Origin: Candidatus Bipolaricaulota bacterium
GTDB lineage: Bacteria > Bipolaricaulota > Bipolaricaulia > UBA7950 > UBA9294
Length of the DNA stretch: 24,786 nt
Assembly (NCBI GenBank): GCA_030612485.1
Contig: JAUWNS010000011.1
Span: 1-24,786 of the forward strand
Direction: 5' to 3'
A program made the translations under genes and the position numbers. Below, one piece after another: positions 1 through 6,796 of this stretch. The notes under the pieces were generated by a model. It ran no database searches. It was not told the origin of the DNA and saw only the letters and a list, made by a program, of their open reading frames with translations. How positions within the stretch are numbered: the stretch's first letter is position 1; each line of letters begins with the position of its first letter.

Positions 1-60
1 GATGGCAAACGCTCCGCTTGCAGCCTCGCTTTGGTAGCTCCGTCGAATCCATTCACCCCC
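1..60 (-). ncRNA. ssrA: tmRNA, 5' end (partial)
   Basis: Read on the minus strand from position 60, the sequence begins GGGGGTGAATGGATTCGACG, the hallmark 5' end of bacterial tmRNA (acceptor-arm strand followed by the conserved GGATTCGACGG). The rest of the gene, including the tag-peptide reading frame and the 3' half, lies beyond the left edge. tmRNA rescues stalled ribosomes together with SmpB. A well-spaced promoter lies just upstream (80-108), and the roughly 12 nt between the predicted transcription start and position 60 would be a short leader removed by RNase P. The identification rests on about 25 nt of a very conserved signature. The accessory region begins directly upstream of this gene. 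Confidence 0.85.
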
Positions 61-79
61 ATGTCAATGAACCATCATG

Positions 80-108
80 ATTATAGTGCTTGCAGCGAGC
101 CTTTGCAA
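80..108 (-). promoter_or_regulatory. Promoter of ssrA
   Basis: On the minus strand, TTGCAA (103-108) and a perfect TATAAT (80-85) are separated by 17 nt. The predicted start is near position 73, giving a short 5' leader before mature tmRNA at 60. This is a sigma-70-type arrangement seen directly in the sequence. Confidence 0.7.
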
Positions 109-120
109 AAGACCTCCCGC

Positions 121-537
121 TACAGAACCACTGTTCAGAAATTGGGGAAGTTTTCCGTGGGCACTGGGAGTAAGCGGACAGCTTTCGAACTCCCGGCTGC
201 GTGGATATAGAAACAGCCGGAATCCTGGCCCTCTGACGAATTAGCAGCAGACACCTTAATTCTAAGGGGTAGCCTGTCCCACAGTACTCGGTGCCTCTTC
301 TAGAGCAAACCGTGGCAACAAAAGGAACCTTTCGTTGCGGGGACGCTGTTATACAAGGGACAGTATGTTACATCGCCCTACTTCCTTGACGAGTGACGGC
401 TGACGAGCTGGTCCTGTTAGGCATCAAAAGAGTCCTTGTGTTGCGGATCTCTACTTGTTCGGGGTACACAAATTAGGGGACAAGCTCGGTCGCTTTAGAA
501 GAATTGCCAGGTTGCGAGAGCGTTAATAACAAGAGAG
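121..537. other. Gene-free stretch with two hairpins
   Basis: I see no credible coding frame here on either strand. It contains a perfect 7-bp stem (193-199 CCGGCTG with 214-220 CAGCCGG, 14-nt loop) with no T-run on either side, so it is not an obvious terminator. It also contains the near-perfect palindrome listed at 315-338. A structured RNA is possible but I recognise no family. An 11-nt string CCTTGTGTTGC at 434-444 recurs at 4523-4533. Confidence 0.4.
315..338. repeat. Imperfect 24-bp palindrome
   Basis: GCAAC-A-AAAGG, a 2-nt centre, then CCTTT-C-GTTGC: 24 nt with one mismatched pair (320/333). The outer arms GCAAC/GTTGC match those of the palindromes at 4465-4492 and 6598-6621, which lie upstream of PKD lipoprotein genes. 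Here no start codon lies at a comparable distance, so a shared function is uncertain. Confidence 0.45.
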
Positions 538-687
538 CTAGATTCTTCTGTACTCGTAAATATCGCCATTCTCATCGATAAAAGTGAGAGGATTCTTCGA
601 CACAGAGAATCTGAACACAAAAGTGTGGCTAAATGCAAGCCTTACGTGTTCACGATCGATAAGCTTGTACTCTCCTCCCAGCGGCAT
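538..687 (-). pseudogene. 49-codon frame, probable gene remnant
   Basis: A minus-strand frame from an ATG at 687 to a TAG at 538 encodes 49 residues of plausible composition, ending IDENGDIYEYRRI. It has no Shine-Dalgarno sequence, and the protein-like character begins a few codons before the ATG, just after an in-frame TAA. I therefore read it as the 3' end of a decayed gene rather than an intact small gene. I do not recognise the family. Confidence 0.3.
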
Positions 688-932
688 GCCATGAAGTGGC
701 GTTTATCGGGCTGAGCAAGGGGCTATCTCGGAAAATTTTCGCTAATGTTTCTTTGCAGAAAAGGATGGTGAATGATGGGGACAGAAAGAACTGGGGGGTC
801 AAGTAAATTTCTCGGCCACATACAGCTTGCGGCAGTTCTTATTGATGTTGGTTTGATGCAGGTGTCTATGGAGGATAGAAATATTATGTTGATGTTCAGG
901 GCATTAATGGCGAAGTTACGGCACGATTGCCG

Positions 933-1295
933 CTATTTCAGTACCCTGGCCTTGAAAGAGAACTTGATACAATCAACTGTGCGGTGTGTTTTCGGCGTGA
1001 TTCCTCGTGACATTTTCTCGCGTGATTTGGCGCTTAATTCCGCAACATCGGTATGCAGGGCATTCCCGCCCGTAGGCGCTTGTACCGAGATGCTGAATCT
1101 AGTTCCAAGTGCTGCTTTAGAAAGGAAGTTATACGCCAAGGTGGATTGGCTATTGACAGCCTCTCCGGGGCATAGGGTAACCGCAACCAGTAGAGTAGAT
1201 TCTTCAAGAGAAAGTTCTATGTCCCTTATATCAGAAGCACTGAGCCGAAACCGTTCTTTCCCTGCCGTGATTATCAATTCGCTTTGCGCGCGCAT
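933..1295 (-). CDS. Hypothetical protein, 120 aa
   Basis: I do not recognise this protein. The start is well supported: AGGAGG lies 6-7 nt before the ATG at 1295, with a plausible promoter further up (1325-1354). The sequence has no signal peptide or membrane segment. The N-terminal half alternates short beta-like and charged helical stretches (for example IRDIELSLEESTLLVAV), and the last ~30 residues are basic. A 221-codon plus-strand frame covers the same DNA, but it has no ribosome site and reads like an antisense shadow rich in Ser, Arg and Leu. The gene is divergent from the DUF6338-like gene at 1437, with promoters about 24 nt apart, so the two may be co-controlled. Confidence 0.6.
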   Translation of the reverse strand: MRAQSELIITAGKERFRLSASDIRDIELSLEESTLLVAVTLCPGEAVNSQSTLAYNFLSKAALGTRFSISVQAPTGGNALHTDVAELSAKSREKMSRGITPKTHRTVDCIKFSFKARVLK

Positions 1296-1324
1296 GATAA
1301 ACCTCCTTCTGAATGGGTTGCTTC

Positions 1325-1354
1325 AGTATATCGGGGGAAGTATGGAAAGGGCAA
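1325..1354 (-). promoter_or_regulatory. Promoter for the 933-1295 gene
   Basis: Minus strand: TTGCCC (1349-1354), 18-nt spacer, TATACT (1325-1330). The predicted start falls about 25 nt upstream of the ATG at 1295, leaving room for the AGGAGG site. The -35 match is modest. Confidence 0.45.
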
Positions 1355-1377
1355 GGCGACAAAAAGGAAGGGTCCAT

Positions 1378-1407
1378 TTGCTTTCAAAAAGACGCTGCTT
1401 CTATAAT
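1378..1407 (+). promoter_or_regulatory. Promoter for the DUF6338-like gene
   Basis: TTGCTT (1378-1383), 18-nt spacer, perfect TATAAT (1402-1407), about 30 nt before the ATG at 1437. It is divergent from the promoter at 1325-1354. Confidence 0.5.
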
Positions 1408-1436
1408 CACTCAGCCATTGAAGGGAGTGGAATATA

Positions 1437-2210
1437 ATGTCCGTTTCTTTCAATGAGATCGGCTCTGTGGTGATGGCGGTCATGATTACAACGTTTGAGG
1501 CGCTACTGGTGTTCATATTGTTCCTTCCTGGATTCATTAGTCAAAGGATCATCGAATTGTTGACACCGCGCAGAAAACGATCCAATCTGATAAGAGTAAT
1601 CGACGGCGCTGCATTGAGTGTTGTGATTTATCTGCTCTATCTAGCATTGGCTTCTGTGGCGAATCTTCCCCCGCTTCCGATATCGTTTGATGCTACCCAG
1701 AAGACCATTGCCAACATAAATGGGTGGGCTGCTTTGGCCATACTTGGCATTGGCGTAATGCTGGGGATGATCATAGCCAAAGGGTTGGAATTTGGGTGTA
1801 TCTTCAAGGTGCTACGGGCTGAGTATATCAAGTCGCCAAAGCCAGACGATACAGGCTGGTGTGCGAGGTTTGTCAGAAAACTGAAGTCAGCTCTACAATT
1901 CACGCGAAGTACAGGTCGCGCGACTGTATGGGAGGATGTACTTTCGGAGGTAGATGCACCTCTTCTGGCCATATCTTTAGCCGATGGGCGTAAAATAATC
2001 GGCAGGTGTTCATTCTTCTCAGATGATCCTGAGCATCCCGAGATCGTTATCACTGCACCAGATCCACGCTGTGTTCAGCAACCCGAACTTCAAGGGATTA
2101 CAGTAATTGCGGATGGTGTTCGGCAGAAGCTTCCTGGAACTGGAATCTTTATTACATCTGCGGCCGAGATTGAAACTATTGAATTGTTGGGAGGGGTTGA
2201 CGTAAAATAG
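1437..2210 (+). CDS. DUF6338-like membrane protein
   Basis: A 257-aa protein with three N-terminal hydrophobic segments (about residues 15-35, 52-75 and 94-115) and a soluble C-terminal domain. The layout, with an N-terminal LFLPGFI-type helix, a TGRATVWEDV stretch near residue 160 and a beta-rich part containing LADGRKIIGRCSFFSDDPEHPEI, resembles the DUF6338 family. Those proteins have no known enzymatic function but are often found in mobile or accessory regions. GGGAGTGG before the ATG is a usable ribosome site. The 74-aa gene starts 8 nt after the stop and is probably co-transcribed. The family call is from memory of the motif pattern, not from a search. Confidence 0.6.
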   Translation: MSVSFNEIGSVVMAVMITTFEALLVFILFLPGFISQRIIELLTPRRKRSNLIRVIDGAALSVVIYLLYLALASVANLPPLPISFDATQKTIANINGWAALAILGIGVMLGMIIAKGLEFGCIFKVLRAEYIKSPKPDDTGWCARFVRKLKSALQFTRSTGRATVWEDVLSEVDAPLLAISLADGRKIIGRCSFFSDDPEHPEIVITAPDPRCVQQPELQGITVIADGVRQKLPGTGIFITSAAEIETIELLGGVDVK

Positions 2211-2217
2211 GACCACT

Positions 2218-2442
2218 ATGACTACCTCAAAAGAAGAGGGCCTTAAAAAAGGGCTAACGCGGTTAGTGGGCGGGCAGAAAGCCGAGCAAATAGTAAGGAA
2301 AATCAGAGAGGATCGGGCATTAACACCTCTGGAGAAACAGCAGATTTCATCACAGGCATCTCAAACCCCACTTCCGAAAGAGCAGGCAGAGGCGATTATG
2401 GCGTACTTGGGGATTCCTGCTCAGGCTAGTTCGGAAGAATAA
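2218..2442 (+). CDS. Hypothetical protein, 74 aa
   Basis: A small, charged, predicted all-helical soluble protein without cysteines. It starts 8 nt after the DUF6338-like gene and has a weak AGGA ribosome site 6 nt before its ATG, so it is probably translated from the same message. I recognise no family. It could be a partner of the membrane protein upstream. Its stop lies only 10 nt from the convergent transposase stop, so the transposase element has little or no flank on this side. Confidence 0.5.
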   Translation: MTTSKEEGLKKGLTRLVGGQKAEQIVRKIREDRALTPLEKQQISSQASQTPLPKEQAEAIMAYLGIPAQASSEE

Positions 2443-2452
2443 GTTCTAAAGG

Positions 2453-3319
2453 TTAAGCAGAGCAGTGCGCAAGAACGAGATCCATAAGCCGCCCCTTTTC
2501 CTTCCGATGCGAGTACCGGAAAGCGAACTCGTCCAGATATTCCTGTAGGTATTTTGCACTAACATGGTGATACACGCCAATCAGCCCGCGCTTGAACAAC
2601 GACCAAGCGTTCTCGATGGTGTTCACATGCGCCTCATCTACAACGTATTCTTTGCGAACATGGGCAACAGCCTTGTGCGGCCCAAATTCATGCAGGAAAA
2701 ACAGTGCCTTTGCCGCATCGCTGTAAATCTCTTTAACAAGCCCAAGGTTCTCGGCGATGACGCACTTGATATCACGCGCCTTCAGACCATCGATGATCAT
2801 CATGCGAAGGGTTCCGCCACGCTCAGCGACGCCTAGAACGTTCTTGCCCTCAAACTTGGCACTGCCTATTGGCTTTCCATCGCCGCTTGCCCGGACAACA
2901 GCATCGTCAACCTCGATGATCCCGCCAAGGCGATCCTCAAAGACGTCGTGAGTCATTGCTTTGCGAATTCGTTTGGCCATGTACCAGGCGGTTTCATAAT
3001 GGACGCCTATCTCGCGCTCTATCTGCTTGGCTGATACGCCTTTTGGTGAGTGGCACATCATCCAGATTGCTACGAACCATCGGGGAAGATCGATCTTTGA
3101 GCGGTGAAAGAGCGTACCAGCAGTGACAGAGAACTGGTACTTACATTCCCGACATTCCCATAGATGCTGATTCTTCAGCCAGTAAGGGCGCTTAGCGCCA
3201 CAACGGGGACATGTTACACCAGTGGGCCAGCGCAGGCGTTGAAGATGTTTCTCACACTTGCGCTGGGTGGAAAACTGACGACGTGCTTGTTCCAAGGATT
3301 TGATCGCGCTCATTTCCAT
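2453..3319 (-). CDS. IS1595-family (ISXO2-like) transposase
   Basis: A 288-aa, apparently full-length DDE transposase. Residues 37-59 form a zinc ribbon (CPRC ... CREC). The catalytic core follows: EVDD (D138), YSDAAK (D201) and HVNTIEN (N233/E236), then the family's typical tail (YHHVSAKYLQEYLDEFAFRY). The family cuts and pastes insertion sequences. The first ATG at 3319 has GAGGTGA 6 nt upstream, and a consensus promoter sits just before it, so the gene looks functional. I could not find terminal inverted repeats: its 3' end lies 10 nt from the 74-aa gene and its 5' side runs into the PKD gene flank. It may be a solo transposase or an element whose ends have decayed. Confidence 0.88.
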   Translation of the reverse strand: MEMSAIKSLEQARRQFSTQRKCEKHLQRLRWPTGVTCPRCGAKRPYWLKNQHLWECRECKYQFSVTAGTLFHRSKIDLPRWFVAIWMMCHSPKGVSAKQIEREIGVHYETAWYMAKRIRKAMTHDVFEDRLGGIIEVDDAVVRASGDGKPIGSAKFEGKNVLGVAERGGTLRMMIIDGLKARDIKCVIAENLGLVKEIYSDAAKALFFLHEFGPHKAVAHVRKEYVVDEAHVNTIENAWSLFKRGLIGVYHHVSAKYLQEYLDEFAFRYSHRKEKGRLMDLVLAHCSA

Positions 3320-3339
3320 CTCTAATCACCTCGGTATCT

Positions 3340-3368
3340 ATTATACCGGGATTATGAGTCGGAGTCAA
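3340..3368 (-). promoter_or_regulatory. Promoter of the transposase
   Basis: Minus strand: TTGACT (3363-3368), 17-nt spacer, perfect TATAAT (3340-3345). The -10 lies inside a 5-bp inverted repeat (GGTAT/ATACC, 3333-3347). The predicted start is about 14 nt before the ATG. Such a strong promoter is unusual for a transposase, and the inverted repeat could be an operator. Confidence 0.65.
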
Positions 3369-3470
3369 GCCGATAAACGCCCATGAAGTAGTTCCAAATG
3401 ACCAGATATACCTCCCCCATACCGCAACTGCAGGGGTACAGGATCTTTCACTGGGTGTCATAGCCCTGGT

Positions 3471-4361
3471 TCATTCCAGAACTCTGACAGCAAAGTTGTC
3501 AAACTGACACTTCGCACTATTCCCTCCATACGCCCCACTAAGACCAACACCCGCTGTCCCACTTAAGAAGGTTGAATCGACAAACTCAATGCGCAGAACT
3601 CCATTCACATAACCTTTATATGTATTCCCCTCGACTGTTATAGTGACATGGCTTTCATTGGGTAAGCCTGGATAAACTTCGCTGCCTTTATAGACGATAA
3701 TGTTTCCGTCTTTATACACGTTGAAATACAAACTGCTTTTCCGCCCAACGAAAAGTACTTTGTTGAGGTCGTCTTGAGAGCGAAGCACCAGAGCCTGTTT
3801 TGGGATACTCTGATCGCCGTATAGAATGTCCGCTTCGACTGAGTAATCCCTCCATCCTTCTCCTCCCAACACATAGCCAAACACAGCACCGCTTGTATAG
3901 GAGTCCGCTAAGTGCAGTCTTCCCGCCTTGACTTCCCAATTACCCGTCGGAAATGCCCAGGCTGGATCAGCACCATCTTCGAAATCATCAAAGAACAAAG
4001 TTGTCCCGTTTGGCGAACTGGTCACAACGATAGAGCCAGACATGGACCCTGTTTTTCCATCGTCGTCTGTGACAGTTAGTTTTACTGTGTAGGCGCGCTC
4101 GGTTGAAGAGGTAAAAACGTGGGTTGTAGTAATGCCAGATCCGGACGTACCGTCACCAAAATCCCAAAAGTAGGATTCTATTGTCCCATCTTGGGCGTAA
4201 GAACCTGAACCATCGAAATTCACTGTTAGTGGTGAGGAGCCGTTTGCCTGATCGACAGTAAAAAGGGCCACAGGGCGCACATTATCATTTATACACCCCG
4301 TTGCAAGAACCAAGAGGCCCGCCATAAGAACCAACATTGCCGTAATCAGTCTAGTCTGCAA
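3471..4361 (-). CDS. PKD-domain lipoprotein (paralog 1)
   Basis: Predicted exported lipoprotein of 296 aa. I place the start at a TTG (4359-4361) exactly 5 nt after GGAGGTGA; the longer in-frame start would overlap the ribosome site itself. This gives a classic signal peptide ending in LVLATGC (Cys23). A PKD domain follows (about 31-115, with WDFGDG at 66-71), a beta-sandwich fold usual in surface proteins. Residues ~120-296 form a second beta-rich domain opening with TLFFDDFE, which resembles a concanavalin/LamG-type carbohydrate-binding fold. The gene is paralogous to 5616-6491. The two are close in promoter, signal peptide and PKD region and much more divergent in the C-terminal domain. 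It probably binds a ligand at the cell surface. Confidence 0.8.
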   Translation of the reverse strand: MQTRLITAMLVLMAGLLVLATGCINDNVRPVALFTVDQANGSSPLTVNFDGSGSYAQDGTIESYFWDFGDGTSGSGITTTHVFTSSTERAYTVKLTVTDDDGKTGSMSGSIVVTSSPNGTTLFFDDFEDGADPAWAFPTGNWEVKAGRLHLADSYTSGAVFGYVLGGEGWRDYSVEADILYGDQSIPKQALVLRSQDDLNKVLFVGRKSSLYFNVYKDGNIIVYKGSEVYPGLPNESHVTITVEGNTYKGYVNGVLRIEFVDSTFLSGTAGVGLSGAYGGNSAKCQFDNFAVRVLE

Positions 4362-4378
4362 GTCAATCACCTCCAACC

Positions 4379-4407
4379 ACCATATAAGATCTATCTTCCT
4401 TTGCCAA
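4379..4407 (-). promoter_or_regulatory. Promoter of PKD paralog 1
   Basis: Minus strand: TTGGCA (4402-4407), 17-nt spacer, TATGGT (4379-4384). It aligns with the paralog promoter at 6509-6537. The transcript would start almost at the GGAGGTGA site, leaving a leader of only ~13 nt. A perfect 12-bp palindrome TTGCTTAAGCAA lies just upstream (4419-4430) and is not present in the paralog. Confidence 0.6.
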
Positions 4408-4464
4408 ACCTAACTAGCTTGCTTAAGCAAACGCTTCCTCTTCGGGAGAACAAGACACACCCGT

Positions 4465-4492
4465 ACGCAACACAAATAGCATTCTGTTGCGT
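4465..4492. promoter_or_regulatory. Palindrome upstream of PKD paralog 1
   Basis: ACGCAACA (4465-4472), 12-nt centre, TGTTGCGT (4485-4492): perfect 8-bp arms. It lies ~105 nt from the TTG start of the PKD gene. The paralog has the homologous element at almost the same distance (6598-6621). Fixed spacing and preserved symmetry suggest a regulator site; it could also be an RNA hairpin. Confidence 0.5.
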
Positions 4493-4544
4493 AGGTTCCT
4501 GAGTTATCTTTCGCAAGGGAAGCCTTGTGTTGCCAGTGTCTTAG

Positions 4545-4560
4545 GGCGGTTCATACCGCC
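4545..4560. other. Small GC hairpin after the barrel gene
   Basis: GGCGGT, 4-nt loop, ACCGCC, about 95 nt beyond the stop of the 4654-5274 gene. There is no T-run on either strand, so it is at best a weak transcript end or a degradation barrier. Confidence 0.3.
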
Positions 4561-4653
4561 ATTGGGGCGGAGGGTCCGCGCGGTCTGTGAAACGAACGTC
4601 ATTCAGATAGCAATAGGCAAGAAAATTTGCGCTTCGTAGTTCTAGGACAGTCG

Positions 4654-5274
4654 TCAGAGTCTGATAGATAAACCTCCCCAAAACGAAAGAGGGTTGAAGC
4701 CTGCGGCGACTCTGAGGCTCAAGAAGTCCCAAAGATCTATCCGTATTCCCAAGGCAACCTGAAAGGGCCTCAGACCAACCTCGCCAATTAAAGCAAGGTC
4801 TGGAAGAGGGTGTAAGTTCATAATGAAATAGGGCGAATAATAGAAGTGAGGAAACACGCTTACCCACGTTCCCATATGGAGGGATAGCGAGTCTATGGCT
4901 TGCCAACTCATAATGGCGGCAACGTGGCTTGAGAATCCTGCGTCGGGAAGGAACCACATTGCAAAGGGGAAAGCAAGGTCCACTGTTCCAGCTTGGAGGA
5001 GCCAGAATTTTCCCCTAAGATTCAGATCTCCTTCGATATCTCTTGTGAGAGAAGTCCCGAGCTGCAAATAGTCAGTAAGGCCATACTCGACTGTTATTCC
5101 TGGTAGGCCAAAGGCGAGGAAGCTAAATGTGCTTCCGATTTGCCACTCACCTTGATTTAATGTGTAAGCTGTAGATCTACTGAGTCCATAGGTTGGTGCT
5201 TCTATGCAACTGACTGAGCCTGGAATCAGCACTAGCAATCCAAGAACGATAGATACTACAATCGGCGTTTTCAT
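4654..5274 (-). CDS. Predicted outer-membrane beta-barrel protein
   Basis: A 206-aa protein with an N-terminal signal peptide (MKTPIVVSIVLGLLVLIPG) followed by alternating amphipathic beta strands rich in Tyr, Phe, Trp and Gly (for example TVEYGLTDYLQLGTSL, and the C-terminal FWGGLSIRL). That pattern is typical of small outer-membrane barrels. I do not recognise a specific family. Two ATGs stand in tandem; the second (5274) lies 6 nt after AAGGAG and is preferred. A VSC at residues 21-23 is not a convincing lipobox. A decayed fragment of another barrel gene lies immediately upstream on the same strand, so barrel genes may have been tandem here. Confidence 0.6.
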   Translation of the reverse strand: MKTPIVVSIVLGLLVLIPGSVSCIEAPTYGLSRSTAYTLNQGEWQIGSTFSFLAFGLPGITVEYGLTDYLQLGTSLTRDIEGDLNLRGKFWLLQAGTVDLAFPFAMWFLPDAGFSSHVAAIMSWQAIDSLSLHMGTWVSVFPHFYYSPYFIMNLHPLPDLALIGEVGLRPFQVALGIRIDLWDFLSLRVAAGFNPLSFWGGLSIRL

Positions 5275-5342
5275 CATAATCTCCTTATATCCTGCCTTTG
5301 AAAAAGAGGCCTCCCTAACCGAAGGGAATCAAGCCAACTGTT

Positions 5343-5540
5343 TTACCGCTGCACTCCCAGTGATCCACGGAACTGACTGTTCAGATACGGATGGAGTACG
5401 ATGCTGTAGTCAAATACAAAACTCCTAACCTTTAGTCCCATTTTCCAAAGCCCACATCCATAGCTCGTCATACTTGAACCCTCCGCTAAGTGATGCAGCG
5501 AGAATTGGCGTCCACTCCAAGTCCAAAACAGAGAGTCAGT
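5343..5540 (-). pseudogene. Frameshifted beta-barrel gene fragment
   Basis: The space between the barrel gene and PKD paralog 2 holds barrel-like sequence in two minus-strand frames. One frame reads DLEWTPILAASLSGGFKY and on to WMWALENGTKG, then hits TAG near 5427. The other reads RSFVFDYSIVLHPYLNSQ and ends SLGVQR at 5343. Joined by a single shift near 5430, they give a plausible barrel C-terminus, with an FDY...SLG ending like PorV/UPF0164-type proteins. There is no start or signal peptide. I infer a truncated, frameshifted remnant. The rest of this ~340-nt gap shows nothing further. Confidence 0.35.
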
Positions 5541-5615
5541 AAACTGGGCCACTCGTACTCCGATCCATCGCAACCATGCCCTCAGCACAATTTTCTGGGC
5601 GCAAGTCACCCCATT

Positions 5616-6491
5616 CTACTCCAGCGCTGTTACACGAAAATCGTCGAATCTAGGCTGAGTTCCCCCGATGGAACCACTACCAGCAAGGCCGGGCATGCCA
5701 CGCGAGAGAAGGGCATGAATGAATTCCACGCGAAGTAGATCATTCACGTAGAGACTGTATGAAGAGCCGTGCAGAACCACCTTGACATGCTGAATCTGAG
5801 CAAAGAACCCAGGGTGAATCGAATTCCCCTGTGCGATGATCTCTCCGTCACCCACAACTCTCCACGACAGGCTATCACCAGATCCTACAATAAGCACATA
5901 GCTTTGCAGATCTTGAGAGCAACGAACGACAATCCCCACCTCCGCTGATCCTGGATGAACGTCGACCTCAACTGCATAGTCGCTCCATCCCTTACCCACA
6001 CTAACATATGCCCAGTCAAAGTCACCAATAGAAGAGTTAGATGAGCGTAGCACTCCGTCCGTGAAGTACCACCCGTTAGTTGCCACCCATCCGGTGGCAA
6101 AACCATTTTCAAAATCGTCGAAGAAGAGGGTAGCGCCATTGTCTGAACCCGTCACCGAGATAGTTGCCGTAGTAGTTGCGGACTTCCCACCGTCATCTGT
6201 AACAGTAAGCCTAACGGTGTAGGCCTTGTCAGATGTGGCAGTGAAAGTATGGCCGGTAGTCACGCCCGTCCCAGATGCACCATCACCAAAATTCCAAGAG
6301 TAGGACTCTATTGTTCCATCTGGGTCATAAGACCCTGAACCATCGAAATTCACCGTTAGCGGTGAAAGCCCTTCTACTTGATCGGCAGTAAAAAGGGCCA
6401 CAGGACGCACATTGTCATTTGTACACTGCGAGGCAAGAACCAAGAGGCCCCCCATAAGAACCAACACTGCCATAATCAGCCTAGTCTTCAC
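5616..6491 (-). CDS. PKD-domain lipoprotein (paralog 2)
   Basis: Predicted exported protein of 291 aa. The start is a GTG (6489-6491), 5 nt after GGAGGTGA, aligned with the TTG of paralog 1. The signal peptide ends LVLASQC; Gln just before the Cys is atypical for a lipobox, so lipidation is less certain than in paralog 1. A PKD domain (about 31-115, with WNFGDG) is followed by a beta-rich domain opening TLFFDDFE. DNA near the 5' end is nearly the same as paralog 1, whereas the C-terminal domain keeps only scattered matches (GWSDYAVEVDV against GWRDYSVEADI). It has its own promoter and upstream palindrome. It probably binds surface ligands; the ligand is unknown. Confidence 0.78.
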   Translation of the reverse strand: MKTRLIMAVLVLMGGLLVLASQCTNDNVRPVALFTADQVEGLSPLTVNFDGSGSYDPDGTIESYSWNFGDGASGTGVTTGHTFTATSDKAYTVRLTVTDDGGKSATTTATISVTGSDNGATLFFDDFENGFATGWVATNGWYFTDGVLRSSNSSIGDFDWAYVSVGKGWSDYAVEVDVHPGSAEVGIVVRCSQDLQSYVLIVGSGDSLSWRVVGDGEIIAQGNSIHPGFFAQIQHVKVVLHGSSYSLYVNDLLRVEFIHALLSRGMPGLAGSGSIGGTQPRFDDFRVTALE

Positions 6492-6508
6492 GTCAATCAC
6501 CTCCACCC

Positions 6509-6537
6509 ACTATATAAGACCCGTGCTCCTTTGACAA
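6509..6537 (-). promoter_or_regulatory. Promoter of PKD paralog 2
   Basis: Minus strand: TTGTCA (6532-6537), 17-nt spacer, TATAGT (6509-6514), aligned with the promoter of paralog 1. The predicted transcript begins at or just before the GGAGGTGA ribosome site, so the leader is about 13 nt. Confidence 0.65.
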
Positions 6538-6597
6538 ACTTGCTAGTCTGGCTTGTACCTATAAATATTCTCGGGAAAGAGAATGCGGGGCTCGTAC

Positions 6598-6621
6598 GCA
6601 ACACAAATGCTATTGTGTTGC
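6598..6621. promoter_or_regulatory. Palindrome upstream of PKD paralog 2
   Basis: GCAACACAA (6598-6606), 6-nt centre, TTGTGTTGC (6613-6621): perfect 9-bp arms, ~107 nt from the GTG start. It is homologous to 4465-4492, with which it shares CGTACGCAACACAAAT. Differences in one arm are matched so that symmetry is kept or improved, which argues for selection on the palindrome. Confidence 0.55.
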
Positions 6622-6748
6622 ATTGTTGACAAACACGGCACTCACGCCGAAATGTTCTCCTCAACGGCATTAGCCAAACAATTACTTGCAATCCCGCATC
6701 GTCCATTCTGCAAATCACGCAACATACCTTGTTCAAACGCCCTGTTAC

Positions 6749-6796
6749 GTTGCTCTTTTAGACCGCTACCGCCGCCGCTTGGCGAAAGGATTTAAG
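6749..6796 (-). repeat. Recombinase-tail box A
   Basis: The 3' end of the complete recombinase gene plus ~10 nt beyond its stop. It encodes [17 protein letters not shown] on the minus strand. On the plus strand the core reads TACCGCCGCCGCTTGGCGAA followed by AGGATTT. Related boxes occur at 8081-8127, 8632-8676 and 10072-10120. Confidence 0.7.

Noticed and set aside
772..1437. 221-codon plus-strand open frame
   Set aside because: No ribosome site, unnatural composition, and it lies antisense to the 933-1295 gene, which has a perfect AGGAGG.
2443..3470. Terminal inverted repeats of an IS1595 element
   Set aside because: Compared both flanks by eye and found no matching ends or target duplication, so no element boundaries are given.
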